Shown: positions 53,674 to 63,428, counted from the stretch's first letter. The stretch is DNA of 64,000 nt from Dyadobacter sp. MSC1_007 (GCF_023667495.1 NZ_JAMOZL010000015.1:1-64000); one strand, 5' to 3'. Numbers and translations: made by a program. The notes: a model not told the origin generated them from the letters alone.

Positions 53674-55830
53674 TTATCTTTGAATAGCCACTTTCGACTT
53701 ATAAATCTGGCCATCAATGTCCTTCGTGCGGACAATATATGTGCCTACTGGCAGCCGACTAACATCCAGTATGTTGGTTTTCGACCGCTCCGGTTTTTGG
53801 GCAATAACGGTCACACCTTTCAGGTTGATCAATTGAATTTCAACCAAATATGATTGAGAAATAACGGATAGTTCGCCAGAAACCGGATTCGGGTAAACCG
53901 TCGTGACTTTGGCACCATCCACGGCTTCGCGGACGATTTTGCTGTAAGCATATGTCCCGTCGAGATCGACCATTTTAAGGCGATAGTAAACCGGCGCGCC
54001 TGGTACAATCGCGCTGTTATCCAGGAAGCTGTAAGCATGCGTAGCGCCCCTTCCCGCGACACGTCCGATTTTGACAAAGCCCTTCTTAGGATTTTCGCTT
54101 TTCTCAATCTCGAATCGGTCAAAACCGGTTTCCTCCGATGTTTTCCAGCTAAGTAGAATTTTGTTTTCTTTTTTATCCGCCGCAAAACTCACGAGTTTAA
54201 CAGGCATCGGGCTTGTTTTGACATTGAAGGTACACGACGCGGCAGGGCCACAGCCGTCACCTACCGTGTAAGTGATTCGATGGACCCCTTCGCCCGCAAC
54301 CGATGGGTCAAAAACCGCAGTTGTACTGCTCACACCTGTCCCTGCATAGAACCCTCCTACGTCAGTAACAGGGTTCCCTGACGAAGAGGGCATGCCGCTG
54401 ATAGTAAGATTTTTTGCCCCGGTCAACGTAAACGCATTGTCAAGAACAGAGACTGTTGTATCACCAGGACATGAAACAGCAGGTGCGCCACCTACGGCTA
54501 TTTCACTTGTAAACGGACCAGAAGTACATCCGTGACTTGTAGTAGCCGTAGCATAAATAGTATGGAATCCTGTACCGACTATCGCAGGGGTGAATTGATA
54601 TCCAAGCACGGAATTTCCTGTAATCCCCGCTCCGGTCCAGGTTACGGAGATAGGTTCCGAAGGAGTTGTAGAAAATGACTTTATTGTTCCGAAATATTCA
54701 GGAAGATTTGCGCTTTCGTCGACACATACGCCTATTAGCCCCAGAACCTCCATTCTTTCCGGCGCAGCATTAACGGTAATAACAAATGTACATGTGCTGG
54801 TATTGCCGCCGTCCTGATACGTGTATGTAATGGTTTTTGCTCCGGTTCCCGCCAACTCAGGTGTGAACATTCCACCTGAGACACCCGGGCCGCTATACGT
54901 GCCGCCTGCGGGTGAGGCGCCTGTAAGCGCGAATGCCGGTTCATTTTGGCAAACAGATCTGTCGGCAGGGCATACTGGCACAGCAGCTACAACTTGCACA
55001 TTAAAAGTACACGAGGCGGCAGGGCCACATCCATTATCTACCGTGTATGTGATTTGATGAACCCCTTCGCCCGCAGCGGATGGATTGAAACTCGCCGTTG
55101 CGCTGTTCACGGCCGGTCCTGTATATATTCCTCCTGCATCGGTAGTAGAATTTCCAGATGCAGACGGTAAGCCACGGACAGTAAGATTTTTTGCACCTGA
55201 TAGCGCAAATGCGGTGGCTGCCAGTGAGCTTGTCATATCCCCAGGGCAGGAAACAGCAGGTGCACCATCTATGGCAATTATACTTGCAAACGGGCCAGAA
55301 GTACATCCATGACTTGTGGTAGCCGTAGCATAAATATTATGCAATCCTGCACCGGCTATCGCAGGGCTGAACTGATATCCGGTTACGGAATTTCCTGTAA
55401 TCCCCGCTCCGGTCCATGATACGGAGATAGGCTCGGCAGGCGTTGTATGAAACGATGTAATTGTGCCGTACTGTTCAGGAAGAGCGGGGCCATCATTGAC
55501 ACATGCGGGGATTACTCCCAAAACTGCCAATGCTTCCGCGGCAGGATTAACGGTAATAATAAATGTACATGTGCTAGTGTTCCCGCCATCCTGATAAGTG
55601 TAGGTGATGGTTTTTGCTCCGGTTCCGGCAAGAGCAGGTGAGAACATTCCACCAGAAACGCCAGGGCCGCTAAATGTGCCGCCCGCAGGGCTGGCACCAG
55701 AAAGTGCGAAAGGAGCTTCGTTTGCACAGGCTGACCTGTCCGCTGGGCACGTAGTTTGAGCTTGAACCGCACAAAGGGTAATCAGGAACAATAGCAGGCT
55801 CGCGATGAAAGATTGGAAGAGGTGTTTCAT
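53674..55830 (-). CDS. Repeat-rich secreted protein with T9SS sorting domain
   Basis: 718 aa from ATG 55830 (a longer start at 55860 is less likely). A signal peptide (MKHLFQSFIASLLLFLITLCAVQA) is followed by two long near-identical repeats, each with CPADRS.C.NE.AFALTGASPAGGT.SGPGVSGGMF, TYTYQDGGNTSTCTF and TVDNGCGPAASCTFNV modules (Ig/PKD-like). The C-terminus is MPVKLVSFAADKKENKILLSWKTSEETGFDRFEIEKS, then YPNPVSGELSVISQSYLVEIQLINLKGVTV...LPVGTYIVRTKDIDGQIYKSKVAIQR, a type A sorting domain. Exported by type IX secretion to the surface; adhesin-like. Confidence 0.85.
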   Translation of the reverse strand: MKHLFQSFIASLLLFLITLCAVQAQTTCPADRSACANEAPFALSGASPAGGTFSGPGVSGGMFSPALAGTGAKTITYTYQDGGNTSTCTFIITVNPAAEALAVLGVIPACVNDGPALPEQYGTITSFHTTPAEPISVSWTGAGITGNSVTGYQFSPAIAGAGLHNIYATATTSHGCTSGPFASIIAIDGAPAVSCPGDMTSSLAATAFALSGAKNLTVRGLPSASGNSTTDAGGIYTGPAVNSATASFNPSAAGEGVHQITYTVDNGCGPAASCTFNVQVVAAVPVCPADRSVCQNEPAFALTGASPAGGTYSGPGVSGGMFTPELAGTGAKTITYTYQDGGNTSTCTFVITVNAAPERMEVLGLIGVCVDESANLPEYFGTIKSFSTTPSEPISVTWTGAGITGNSVLGYQFTPAIVGTGFHTIYATATTSHGCTSGPFTSEIAVGGAPAVSCPGDTTVSVLDNAFTLTGAKNLTISGMPSSSGNPVTDVGGFYAGTGVSSTTAVFDPSVAGEGVHRITYTVGDGCGPAASCTFNVKTSPMPVKLVSFAADKKENKILLSWKTSEETGFDRFEIEKSENPKKGFVKIGRVAGRGATHAYSFLDNSAIVPGAPVYYRLKMVDLDGTYAYSKIVREAVDGAKVTTVYPNPVSGELSVISQSYLVEIQLINLKGVTVIAQKPERSKTNILDVSRLPVGTYIVRTKDIDGQIYKSKVAIQR

Positions 55831-55917
55831 ACAGTGTTTGAGGATGTTAGTGACGTGCACGCTAAACGCGTTTAGAATATAAAAGTAACCTATGTATGAT
55901 TTTTAACAAACTAGATG

Positions 55918-57264
55918 CTACAAATTTTTCGGGATGTACGTAACCTCCAAAAAATCTACCGCGTCCTCATCGACCCGGTAACGTTCGTCTAATCGTCGGC
56001 CGATCACCCAGATGATCTCTTGATTTCCATTCAGGAGAATGTAAGTGTTACTTTTAGTAAATAGATCCATCTTGAGGTCGGTGAAAAAATCGCTCAGCTT
56101 TTTTTTCTTACCTTTCATACCAAGAGGCTGAAAAACATCGCCAGACCTCCATTTTCTCACGGATAGAGGAAATTTTAGCTTTTTAATGTCTAAAATCACG
56201 GTGTTACTTTCGTTACTGGTTCGGGGGTTCGAATCTCTTCCTCTCTGCGTTAAATGTAGGGAAAGGATATCCAACTGAAATTCGCCTTCCAGTGTATCAA
56301 TTGACAAATCTGAAACTTCTTGAGTATCTGCTTTTTCTTGAATAATCAAATCCTCTCTATCAATTAACAAAATATGTGAAGCAGACAAGAATTGCCTTCC
56401 GGAAATGCCTGGTATGCTCGCAATGATTTTAACTGACTGTTGATAAGAAAAGCCAAATTTATCCAACAAATGCCAGAGTCTGTATGCAGGCTCACTTTCC
56501 GAAAGAAGCTTTGCCTTGTTGATCCTGACCCTATCGCCATCCTTTACGACAACATTCGCTGCCCAGGTATCGAGAAATCCATTCAAAAGCAGATCGGCAC
56601 TTTGGAGTTTTACTGAAGAATGATTGAATGTTGCTTCTAACGATGGATTCAACTGTTTCAAGACCGGAACCACCTTGTGCCGGATTAAATTCCTCTTGTA
56701 ATCATCTGATGCATTCGACCGGTCCTCTCGCCAAGCCAGTCCATTTACTTGTGCATAAGCTAGAATTTCACCTTTTGTGGTCAGTATCAGCGGCCGTACC
56801 AGATGTTTATTAATGCCTGAGATCCCGTGCAAGCCGGCCAACCCGGTTCCGCGAACAAGATTCAAAAGTGTCGTTTCTAGTGAATCATTAGCGTGATGCG
56901 CTGTCGCGATCCATTGAAAATCATGTTGTTTTCTAATCTCCTCAAACCATTCATAACGAAGCTCCCTGGCTGCCATCTGGGTTGAAACTCCGTTATCCTT
57001 CGCGAAAGATTTAACCTCAAAACGTTTGGAGAAAAATGGAAAATTATATGCTCCGGCGAGCTCGCGAACAAATCGCTCGTCTCCCTCGGACTCCTCCCCT
57101 CTCAAACCGAAATTACAATGCGCAATACCAGCATCCAGCCCCAATTTATGAAACAGGTGCGCTATAACAACAGAATCGATGCCGCCGCTCACGGTAAGTA
57201 GCGTCCGCTCCTGTTTGAGAGCCGGCAATTGTTGGTTAATAAAAGTTAAAAAAGAATCCAACAT
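55918..57264 (-). CDS. tilS: tRNA(Ile)-lysidine synthase
   Basis: 448 aa from ATG 57264 (the frame extends to 57336). The PP-loop motif SGGIDSVV is near the N-terminus; HCNFGLRGEESEGDERFV, ATAHHANDSLETTLLNLVRGTGLAGLHGI follow, and the C-terminal domain has FPLSVRKWRSGDVFQPLGMKGKKKKLSDFF. The enzyme converts C34 of tRNA-Ile2 to lysidine with ATP, an essential decoding step. Odd: between two conserved parts the protein has QRGRDSNPRTSNESNT, whose DNA resembles a tRNA 3' end (see findings). Confidence 0.93.
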   Translation of the reverse strand: MLDSFLTFINQQLPALKQERTLLTVSGGIDSVVIAHLFHKLGLDAGIAHCNFGLRGEESEGDERFVRELAGAYNFPFFSKRFEVKSFAKDNGVSTQMAARELRYEWFEEIRKQHDFQWIATAHHANDSLETTLLNLVRGTGLAGLHGISGINKHLVRPLILTTKGEILAYAQVNGLAWREDRSNASDDYKRNLIRHKVVPVLKQLNPSLEATFNHSSVKLQSADLLLNGFLDTWAANVVVKDGDRVRINKAKLLSESEPAYRLWHLLDKFGFSYQQSVKIIASIPGISGRQFLSASHILLIDREDLIIQEKADTQEVSDLSIDTLEGEFQLDILSLHLTQRGRDSNPRTSNESNTVILDIKKLKFPLSVRKWRSGDVFQPLGMKGKKKKLSDFFTDLKMDLFTKSNTYILLNGNQEIIWVIGRRLDERYRVDEDAVDFLEVTYIPKNL

Positions 57265-57373
57265 GAACCTCTGAAGCGTATTTGATGTAATTTTGACATA
57301 CATGAGAATGAATTTGTCTTTTACCAGGATTCTCAATGCTATGTGCCGCTAAGGTAAAAGAAAGAACAGCAAC

Positions 57374-58981
57374 ATGAATAAAAAAAATAGTGCAGGAAAC
57401 TGCAACCCTTTTAAACTTTTCCGCGTCATCATTATCAAACGGAATATATTCCAACTGACGTTCTTTTCTTTACTGATTTTTTCGCCTTATCTGTTCGCAC
57501 AGAAAGCGTTACCCCAGCCTCAGGTCAACCAAAATGAAGACTTGGTGGAAATTTTGAAATCAGATGAGCTTGAAATAATCCAGGAAAACGGCGCTGATTC
57601 CAGGCGTGTTACCAATGGTGTTTTCAAGCATAAAGGGGCACTATTATACAGCAATCTGGCTATCCAGCACATCAATACGAATGTCATCGAGGCCTTCGGT
57701 AATGTAAAAATCGTTCAGGGCGATACTGTTACGGTTACGGGTGATACGCTTTACTATTACGGAAACACCCGTCTCGCGATTGTAAGCGGCAAAAAAACGG
57801 TCCTGAAAGACAGCAAACGGACGCTCACAACACGCAAAATCGAGTATGATATGGCCAATGGGATTGCTTATTACAGGCAACCCGGCAGAACTGTCGATGA
57901 GGAAAACGTGCTGACGAGCAAAGAAGGTTTGTACAATACAGCCACAAAGGAGTTTACGTATTACAAAAACGTGAAGCTGGTCAATAAAAAATATACGCTG
58001 ACAACGGACACGCTGCTTTATAATTCGATCACCAAATGGTCTTATTTCAATGGAAAAACCAAAATCGTCAACAAAGATGGGACGGTTGTAGGTGCCAGAG
58101 GGCAGTATAACACCGAGTCGACGCAGTCGACATTCCATACCCGGACGACGGTAGACAATGAAACGTATACACTTACCGCAGATTCACTGGTCGTGGATGG
58201 GAAAAGTAACGACGGCAAGGGAAAAGGAAATGTGGTGATTGTGGCAAAAAAGGACAGAACAGTTCTCAATGGTGACGAAGGATATTATTGGAAGACAAAA
58301 GGTTACTCAAAAATATTCGGGCACGCGTATGTGAGAAATGTGGTGTCCGAAGACACGCTCTACATCCGTGCGGACACGCTTTATTCCTATGAAAACGCCC
58401 GGGACAGCACAAGAAAGTTGATCGGCGACCGGAATGTATTTATTTATAAGTCTGATTTTCAGGGCAAATGTGACTCTATCAGCTATAATACTGCGGATTC
58501 TGTCATCCGGTTTTTCCGAAAACCAATTTTGTGGAGTGACCAGCATTATCAAATGGAGGCTGATTCAATTACCGCATTTCTGGTAAGCAATGAGATCAAT
58601 AGAATGCTCCTGAAAGGCAAGTCTTTCGTCATCACGGAGGATACGTTGGTGAAGCAGTTCAATCAGGTAAAAGGACGCACAATCAATGCTTACTTTCAAA
58701 CCGGGAACAAACTAAAACAGGTCCTGGTTGATGGAAATGGGGAAAGTGCCTATTATGCGATTGATGATAAGCAGAAAAGTATCGGTCTCAACCGCGTCGA
58801 ATGCGGCAGGATGAACCTGCTGTTTGAAGACAACCGGGTCCAGCGGATTGCATTCATCGGTAAGCCTGATGGAAGATTGATTCCACCCTCGAAGATTAAA
58901 GCTCCTGAGAGGCAACTGGAGGGATTTAACTGGCGGATTGCGGAAAAACCAACGAAAGAAAAAGCAACCTGGAAAGAATAA
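57374..58981 (+). CDS. OstA-like / LptA-LptD N-domain protein
   Basis: 535 aa. Signal segment NIFQLTFFSLLIFSPYLFAQ, then repetitive beta-jellyroll units of the OstA family (LYSNLAIQHINTNVIEAFGNVKIVQGDTVTVTGDTLYYYGNTRLAIVSGKKTVLKDSKRTLTTRKIEYDMANGIAYY...). Bacteroidota have such long OstA-like proteins in the lipopolysaccharide transport pathway (periplasmic bridge). Divergent from tilS with a 109-bp gap. Start ATG 57374. Confidence 0.85.
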   Translation: MNKKNSAGNCNPFKLFRVIIIKRNIFQLTFFSLLIFSPYLFAQKALPQPQVNQNEDLVEILKSDELEIIQENGADSRRVTNGVFKHKGALLYSNLAIQHINTNVIEAFGNVKIVQGDTVTVTGDTLYYYGNTRLAIVSGKKTVLKDSKRTLTTRKIEYDMANGIAYYRQPGRTVDEENVLTSKEGLYNTATKEFTYYKNVKLVNKKYTLTTDTLLYNSITKWSYFNGKTKIVNKDGTVVGARGQYNTESTQSTFHTRTTVDNETYTLTADSLVVDGKSNDGKGKGNVVIVAKKDRTVLNGDEGYYWKTKGYSKIFGHAYVRNVVSEDTLYIRADTLYSYENARDSTRKLIGDRNVFIYKSDFQGKCDSISYNTADSVIRFFRKPILWSDQHYQMEADSITAFLVSNEINRMLLKGKSFVITEDTLVKQFNQVKGRTINAYFQTGNKLKQVLVDGNGESAYYAIDDKQKSIGLNRVECGRMNLLFEDNRVQRIAFIGKPDGRLIPPSKIKAPERQLEGFNWRIAEKPTKEKATWKE

Positions 58982-59070
58982 TACGAATTATGAGCCCAAT
59001 AACGCCGCTAGCGGCTTCACGGCACGATTTTTTACATAGAAAATAAAATAACCCGTTCGCACAATATATT

Positions 59071-59102
59071 TTGAATATACAATTATTTCTCTATATTTTT
59101 GT
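59071..59102 (+). promoter_or_regulatory. Bacteroidota-type promoter of the 59160 gene
   Basis: TTTG (59071-59074), a 20-bp spacer, and TATTTTTG (59095-59102) match the TTTG-N19-21-TAnnTTTG consensus exactly. Transcription should start near 59109, leaving a leader of about 50 nt before the ATG at 59160. Confidence 0.7.
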
Positions 59103-59159
59103 AGCGTACTTTTTAACTAAACACATAACGCATTAGTCAAAAGTATCCTGTTTGCAGCT

Positions 59160-59777
59160 ATGAAAAGAACTATACTTTTTTTATATATGACATTGGCCTT
59201 AACCCTGACTTTTCAGGCGTTAAAGGCACAAAATGCTCAGGGGGGGAGCCGCCTGAACATGGTGGGGAAAAAGAAACCCGCCACCACACAAACTTTGAAA
59301 TTCGCCGGGTTTTCTGGTGGCATCAACTACAAGCCACTGACTTTACAAAATCCAAAAGCGCTTAACAATTTTTACACTTCGTTTCTGTTCTCTACAACGA
59401 ATGCAGCGGACAACAATATATTGGTTGCCGAGGTCATAGAAAAAGGTGGTGAGAAAAAATCTCCGGCAGTGGAAGCACAGTTACGAGCAGAAGAGCTGCT
59501 GTTTGTAAACGACAAAATTTCAGTTTCAAATATTTACCCAAATCCTGCGAGTGAATACGCTGAACTTGATTTCAGCATCTCGCCTGGTCTTCGTGACGCT
59601 AAATTGACTTTCTACAACGTGCTTGGGTCTCAAATGGCTGAGTTTACATTGGCCAAAAACGACAGGAAGCTGAGGATCAACACAAAAGACATGCCGACCG
59701 GCCTTTATTTTTATCAGTTGTCCGTCGATGGCAAAAAGGTGGCAACAAAAAAAATGCTTGTACGCCATCAGCAATAG
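59160..59777 (+). CDS. Small secreted protein with T9SS sorting domain
   Basis: 205 aa. Signal peptide MKRTILFLYMTLALTLTFQALKAQ. After a short linker-like region, VSNIYPNPASEYAELDFSISPGLRDAKLTFYNVLGSQMAEFTLAKNDRKLRINTKDMPTGLYFYQLSVDGKKVATKKMLVRH is a type A sorting domain. The protein is little more than a signal plus sorting domain. It has its own promoter and terminator. Confidence 0.85.
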   Translation: MKRTILFLYMTLALTLTFQALKAQNAQGGSRLNMVGKKKPATTQTLKFAGFSGGINYKPLTLQNPKALNNFYTSFLFSTTNAADNNILVAEVIEKGGEKKSPAVEAQLRAEELLFVNDKISVSNIYPNPASEYAELDFSISPGLRDAKLTFYNVLGSQMAEFTLAKNDRKLRINTKDMPTGLYFYQLSVDGKKVATKKMLVRHQQ

Positions 59778-59798
59778 GCTAATTTTTAACACTATAAC

Positions 59799-59834
59799 AG
59801 CTACGCATTCGTTAGGGATGATGTAGCTTTTTTT
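59799..59834 (+). terminator. Rho-independent terminator
   Basis: AGCTAC ... GTAGCT stem (59799-59804 with 59823-59828), an 18-base loop, followed by seven Ts. It ends the 59160 transcript. Confidence 0.7.
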
Positions 59835-59836
59835 AT

Positions 59837-59844
59837 TACCTTTG
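59837..59844 (+). promoter_or_regulatory. -7 element upstream of bamD
   Basis: TACCTTTG fits TAnnTTTG. It lies only 8 bp before the bamD ATG, which would give an almost leaderless mRNA. The -33 box would fall in the terminator loop and is weak. Confidence 0.4.
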
Positions 59845-59852
59845 CGGTTAAT

Positions 59853-60776
59853 ATGCGAAAAAACAGTCCGGCAAGCTATTTCTTGCTATTTATTGCAATC
59901 CTTGTTATTACTTCCTGTAGTAAGTTTTCCAAATTACAGAAGACGGGTACCGATCAGCAGAAGTATGATGCTGCTATGGCGTATTACAAAAAGGGGGATT
60001 TTTACAGGTCAGGTTTGTTGTTTGAGGAGTTGATCCCGTTGCTGAAAGGAAGTACCGAATCAGAATTGGCGCAATTCTACTACGCATACACCCAGTATCA
60101 TCAAGGCCAGTACAATACCAGCCAGTTTCTCTTCAAGAAATTTTACGATACCTATGCACGCAGCGATTACGCACAAGAGTCGTTGTACATGCATGCGTTT
60201 TCGCTTTATAAGGACTCTTCACCTTACAATCTGGACCAGACGAGCACTTTCACAGCGATCTCGGCCATGCAAGACTTCATCAATAGCTATCCTGACAGCC
60301 CTTTCCGCGAGGAATGTACCCGCTACATCCTGGAATTGAGGTCAAAGTTGGAACGTAAAGCATACGAAAGAGCGCGACTTTATCATAAGATCAGTGATTT
60401 TAACCCGATGTCGCTTAAATCGGCCGTTATCTCGATCGAAAACTTCCGTAAGGACTTTCCGGACTCTAAATACAATGAAGAGCTCGCATTCCTGAAAGTG
60501 GAATCGCAGTATAACCTTGCTTCCAACAGTTTTATTGACAAACAGAAGGAACGTTTTCAGGATGTTGTGAAGTTTTATCAGGAGTTGGTGGACAAATATC
60601 CTACCGGCAAATACAACAGGGACGCTGAAAAAATGCTTGACGACAGCCAGAAGCAGATCGAGGTGATCGCCAAGGCGGAAGCGGAGCGGCAAAAGTTGAA
60701 AGAATCGCAGCCTGAACCGGAGAATAAACCAACGAAAGTTACTACCCCGGCCATTGCTGAACCGAAAGGGCAATAA
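59853..60776 (+). CDS. bamD: Outer membrane assembly lipoprotein BamD (YfiO)
   Basis: 307 aa. Lipoprotein signal SYFLLFIAILVITSCSKFSKL with Cys in ITSC. TPR-like repeats follow (YDAAMAYYKKGDFYRSGLLFEELIPLLKGSTESELAQFYYAYTQYHQGQYNTSQFLFKKFYDTYARSDYAQESLYM). Component of the BAM complex that inserts beta-barrels into the outer membrane. The long Lys/Glu/Pro-rich tail is usual in Bacteroidota. Followed by rpoZ after 50 bp, then coaBC. Confidence 0.92.
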   Translation: MRKNSPASYFLLFIAILVITSCSKFSKLQKTGTDQQKYDAAMAYYKKGDFYRSGLLFEELIPLLKGSTESELAQFYYAYTQYHQGQYNTSQFLFKKFYDTYARSDYAQESLYMHAFSLYKDSSPYNLDQTSTFTAISAMQDFINSYPDSPFREECTRYILELRSKLERKAYERARLYHKISDFNPMSLKSAVISIENFRKDFPDSKYNEELAFLKVESQYNLASNSFIDKQKERFQDVVKFYQELVDKYPTGKYNRDAEKMLDDSQKQIEVIAKAEAERQKLKESQPEPENKPTKVTTPAIAEPKGQ

Positions 60777-60826
60777 GGCCGAACCTACATTTACATTGTT
60801 TTAAAATTTTAACTATATCAGACCAT

Positions 60827-61138
60827 ATGGCAACGAATCCATCGATTATTACCCGTGACATGGACAAGATAGCGGATGTAACAGGTAACCTGTATGAATC
60901 CGTGTCTGTCATTTCTAAAAGAGCACGTCAGATTTCCAGCAAAATGAAGGAAGAGCTTAACAATAAGTTAGCTGAATTTGCTTCTGGCGTAGACAATCTT
61001 GAAGAGGTGTTCGAAAACAGAGAACAAATCGAGATTTCTAAATTTTACGAGCGCATGCCAAAAGCCGGAAGCATTTCTATCGACGAGTTCATCGAAGGAA
61101 AAACTTACCACGCTTATCGCGACACTACCGAGGAATAG
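60827..61138 (+). CDS. rpoZ: RNA polymerase omega subunit (Rpb6/RpoZ family)
   Basis: 103 aa. SIITRDMDKIADVTGNLYESVSVISKRARQIS matches the conserved Rpb6/omega core; the acidic tail is typical for Bacteroidota. It aids folding and assembly of the beta-prime subunit. The order bamD-rpoZ-coaBC-DUF4835-recN is conserved in Cytophagales and supports the call. Confidence 0.9.
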   Translation: MATNPSIITRDMDKIADVTGNLYESVSVISKRARQISSKMKEELNNKLAEFASGVDNLEEVFENREQIEISKFYERMPKAGSISIDEFIEGKTYHAYRDTTEE

Positions 61139-61159
61139 TCTCAATCGGATATCATATAG

Positions 61160-61194
61160 ACCAGCCATTGGACCTCCCTTTGGCTGGTTTTTTA
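61160..61194 (+). terminator. Rho-independent terminator after rpoZ
   Basis: ACCAGCC / GGCTGGT stem (61160-61166 with 61182-61188), a 15-base loop, then a T-run of seven. Confidence 0.8.
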
Positions 61195-61285
61195 TTTGTA
61201 GTCGCGACGATTTGTAGTATCCCATATCTCTGTAACTTTATGCTGTTAAAACCAGTATTGGTTTGGATACCTAAAATTTGAAAAA

Positions 61286-62494
61286 TTGAATCTTAAAGGT
61301 AAAAAGATACTAGTTGGCGTCTCGGGCAGCATTGCGGCGTACAAGTCTGCATTGCTGGTACGGCTGCTGGTAAAAGCGGAGGCGCAGGTCAAAGTGATTA
61401 TGACGGCGTCTGCGACCGAATTCATCACTCCCCTCACCCTGGCGACACTTTCAAAAAATCCGGTTTTGTCGGCATTTACTAAAAACGAAAGCGGAGAATG
61501 GAACAACCATGTCGAACTTGGCCTTTGGGCTGATGCAGTGGTCATCGCCCCGGCGACAGCGCGCACCATATCAAAATGTGCTACCGGAAATTGCGACGAC
61601 TTGCTCACAGCAGTTTATCTTTCGGCAAGATGTCCGGTTTTCTTTGCCCCGGCGATGGATCTGGATATGTTCCACCATCCGTCTACCCAACATAACATCA
61701 ACACACTGATGGGATATGGGAACCACCTCATAACTCCCGAATTCGGCGAGCTTGCCAGCGGTCTGGTAGGCGACGGACGACTTGCCGAACCAGAGACCAT
61801 TGTACAGGTACTTTCTTCCCATTTTGCAAAACAACCGGCCACGCAATCCAAAAGAGTTCTAATAACAGCCGGCCCGACCGTCGAGCCGATTGACCCGGTC
61901 CGCTTTATCAGCAACCGTTCTTCCGGCAAAATGGGCTATGCGATCGCGGAAGCATTTGCCGCCGCGGGTGCACTTGTGACGCTGGTGAGCGGGCCTACAG
62001 ATTTACAACCCCGCCATCCGAATATCCGGAAAGTGAATGTGGAAAGTGCCAACCAGATGTTCGAAGCAGCGCAAGCAGAGTTTGAAGGTAGTAACCTTGT
62101 TATTTTTGCAGCGGCAGTTGCCGACTATACGCCCCGGCATGTTGCAAACCAAAAGATCAAAAAACAAGGCGAAAGCATGTCGCTGGATCTTGCCAAGACC
62201 ATCGATATTGCCGGAACGCTGGGTAAGACCAAAAAGAGCGGACAGATCCTGATAGGCTTTGCATTGGAAACCGAGCGTGAACAGGAATATGCCATGGACA
62301 AGCTGACCCGGAAAAATCTGGATTATATTATTTTGAATTCCCTGAACGATCCCGGAGCCGGCTTTGCACACGATACCAATAAAATTACCGTTATTGACAA
62401 GGACAAACACGTTCAACAATTTGATCTTAAATCCAAAGATGAGGTTGCCCAGGACATTCTAAATATTGTTTTAGCCCAATGGAGCAAAGCATAA
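61286..62494 (+). CDS. coaBC: Phosphopantothenoylcysteine decarboxylase / PPC synthetase
   Basis: 402 aa, start at TTG 61286 (NLKGKKILVGVSGSIAAYKS is the family N-terminus; no ATG fits). The CoaC flavodomain has GSIAAYKS, APATARTISKCATGNCDDLLT and the substrate-binding PAMDLDMFHHPST. CoaB has ITAGPTVEPIDPVRFISNRSSGKMGYAIAEA, AAVADYTP and the KIKK motif. It makes 4'-phosphopantetheine, the third and second-to-last stages being done by other enzymes of CoA synthesis. Overlaps the next gene by 16 bp. Confidence 0.95.
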   Translation: MNLKGKKILVGVSGSIAAYKSALLVRLLVKAEAQVKVIMTASATEFITPLTLATLSKNPVLSAFTKNESGEWNNHVELGLWADAVVIAPATARTISKCATGNCDDLLTAVYLSARCPVFFAPAMDLDMFHHPSTQHNINTLMGYGNHLITPEFGELASGLVGDGRLAEPETIVQVLSSHFAKQPATQSKRVLITAGPTVEPIDPVRFISNRSSGKMGYAIAEAFAAAGALVTLVSGPTDLQPRHPNIRKVNVESANQMFEAAQAEFEGSNLVIFAAAVADYTPRHVANQKIKKQGESMSLDLAKTIDIAGTLGKTKKSGQILIGFALETEREQEYAMDKLTRKNLDYIILNSLNDPGAGFAHDTNKITVIDKDKHVQQFDLKSKDEVAQDILNIVLAQWSKA

Positions 62495-63408
62495 AAAAAC
62501 TTTTGACACTAACCTTCGTGCTGACTTTGCTTGGAATATCAGGCAATGCGTCCGCACAGGAATTTCAGTTTACAGTCAATGTAAATTATGAGCAGTTGGT
62601 AGCCCAGCAAAAAACCGATCCCCAGTCGATGAACCAGCTGCAAACTTATATGAACGATTTTCTCAATAACACCCGCTGGACCAACGATCAGTTCAGCAAG
62701 GAGGAAAGGATTAAATGCAAGCTGAATGTGAACCTCATGCGCTCGGGTGCCCAGGGCAATTACGAGGGCAATGCACAATTGATTGTGTCGAGGCCGGTCT
62801 ATAATTCCAATTATGAAACCGTGCTTTTCACTTATGTCGACAAGAATTTCACATTCACGTATCTGCCAAGCACGCAGCTTTATTTCAACGAGAACAGCTA
62901 TACCGAAGAGCTTCCCTACATTCTCGCACTATATGCCAATGTAGCTTTGATCTTTGACTACGACTCTTTCAGCAAAATGGGTGGATCGCCTTACGTTCAG
63001 AAAGCCTTCAACCTTGTTAACCAGGCCCGGAATTCTTCTCCCAACAAAAAGGGCTGGGACCCAAATGGCGATTCAAAGAACCGCTACTGGCTGGTAGAAA
63101 ACCTGATGAGCCAGCAGTTTACACCATTCCGGGAAGGTATTTACAAATATTACCGCCAGGGATTGGACGTGGCAACTCAAAATCCGGCCGAAACGCGCGC
63201 CAAAGTGTTGGAATTTCTGAATACCGTCAAGGAAGTCAACCAGCTTCGTCCGGCAAGTGTAGTCGTCAACTCGTTTTTCGACGCAAAATCCGACGAACTT
63301 TATAAGATCCTGATCGAGGGGCAGCCTGAGGAGCGTGCCAAAGCTTACACATTACTTGTCGGTCTTGATCCGTCCAAAACGCAGCTCTATCAAAAGCTGT
63401 CGATGTAA
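62479..63408 (+). CDS. DUF4835 family secreted protein
   Basis: 309 aa. Signal peptide LTLTFVLTLLGISGNASAQ, then EFQFTVNVNYEQLVAQQKTDPQSMNQLQTYMNDFLNNTRWTNDQF, the DUF4835 signature found downstream of coaBC in many Bacteroidota. YILALYANVALIFDYDSFSKMGG and the final region complete the domain. Function unknown; some relatives are linked to gliding or type IX secretion, but this is not evident here. Confidence 0.9.
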   Translation: MEQSIKKLLTLTFVLTLLGISGNASAQEFQFTVNVNYEQLVAQQKTDPQSMNQLQTYMNDFLNNTRWTNDQFSKEERIKCKLNVNLMRSGAQGNYEGNAQLIVSRPVYNSNYETVLFTYVDKNFTFTYLPSTQLYFNENSYTEELPYILALYANVALIFDYDSFSKMGGSPYVQKAFNLVNQARNSSPNKKGWDPNGDSKNRYWLVENLMSQQFTPFREGIYKYYRQGLDVATQNPAETRAKVLEFLNTVKEVNQLRPASVVVNSFFDAKSDELYKILIEGQPEERAKAYTLLVGLDPSKTQLYQKLSM

Positions 63409-63428
63409 ATGAATGCATTCCTATTAAT

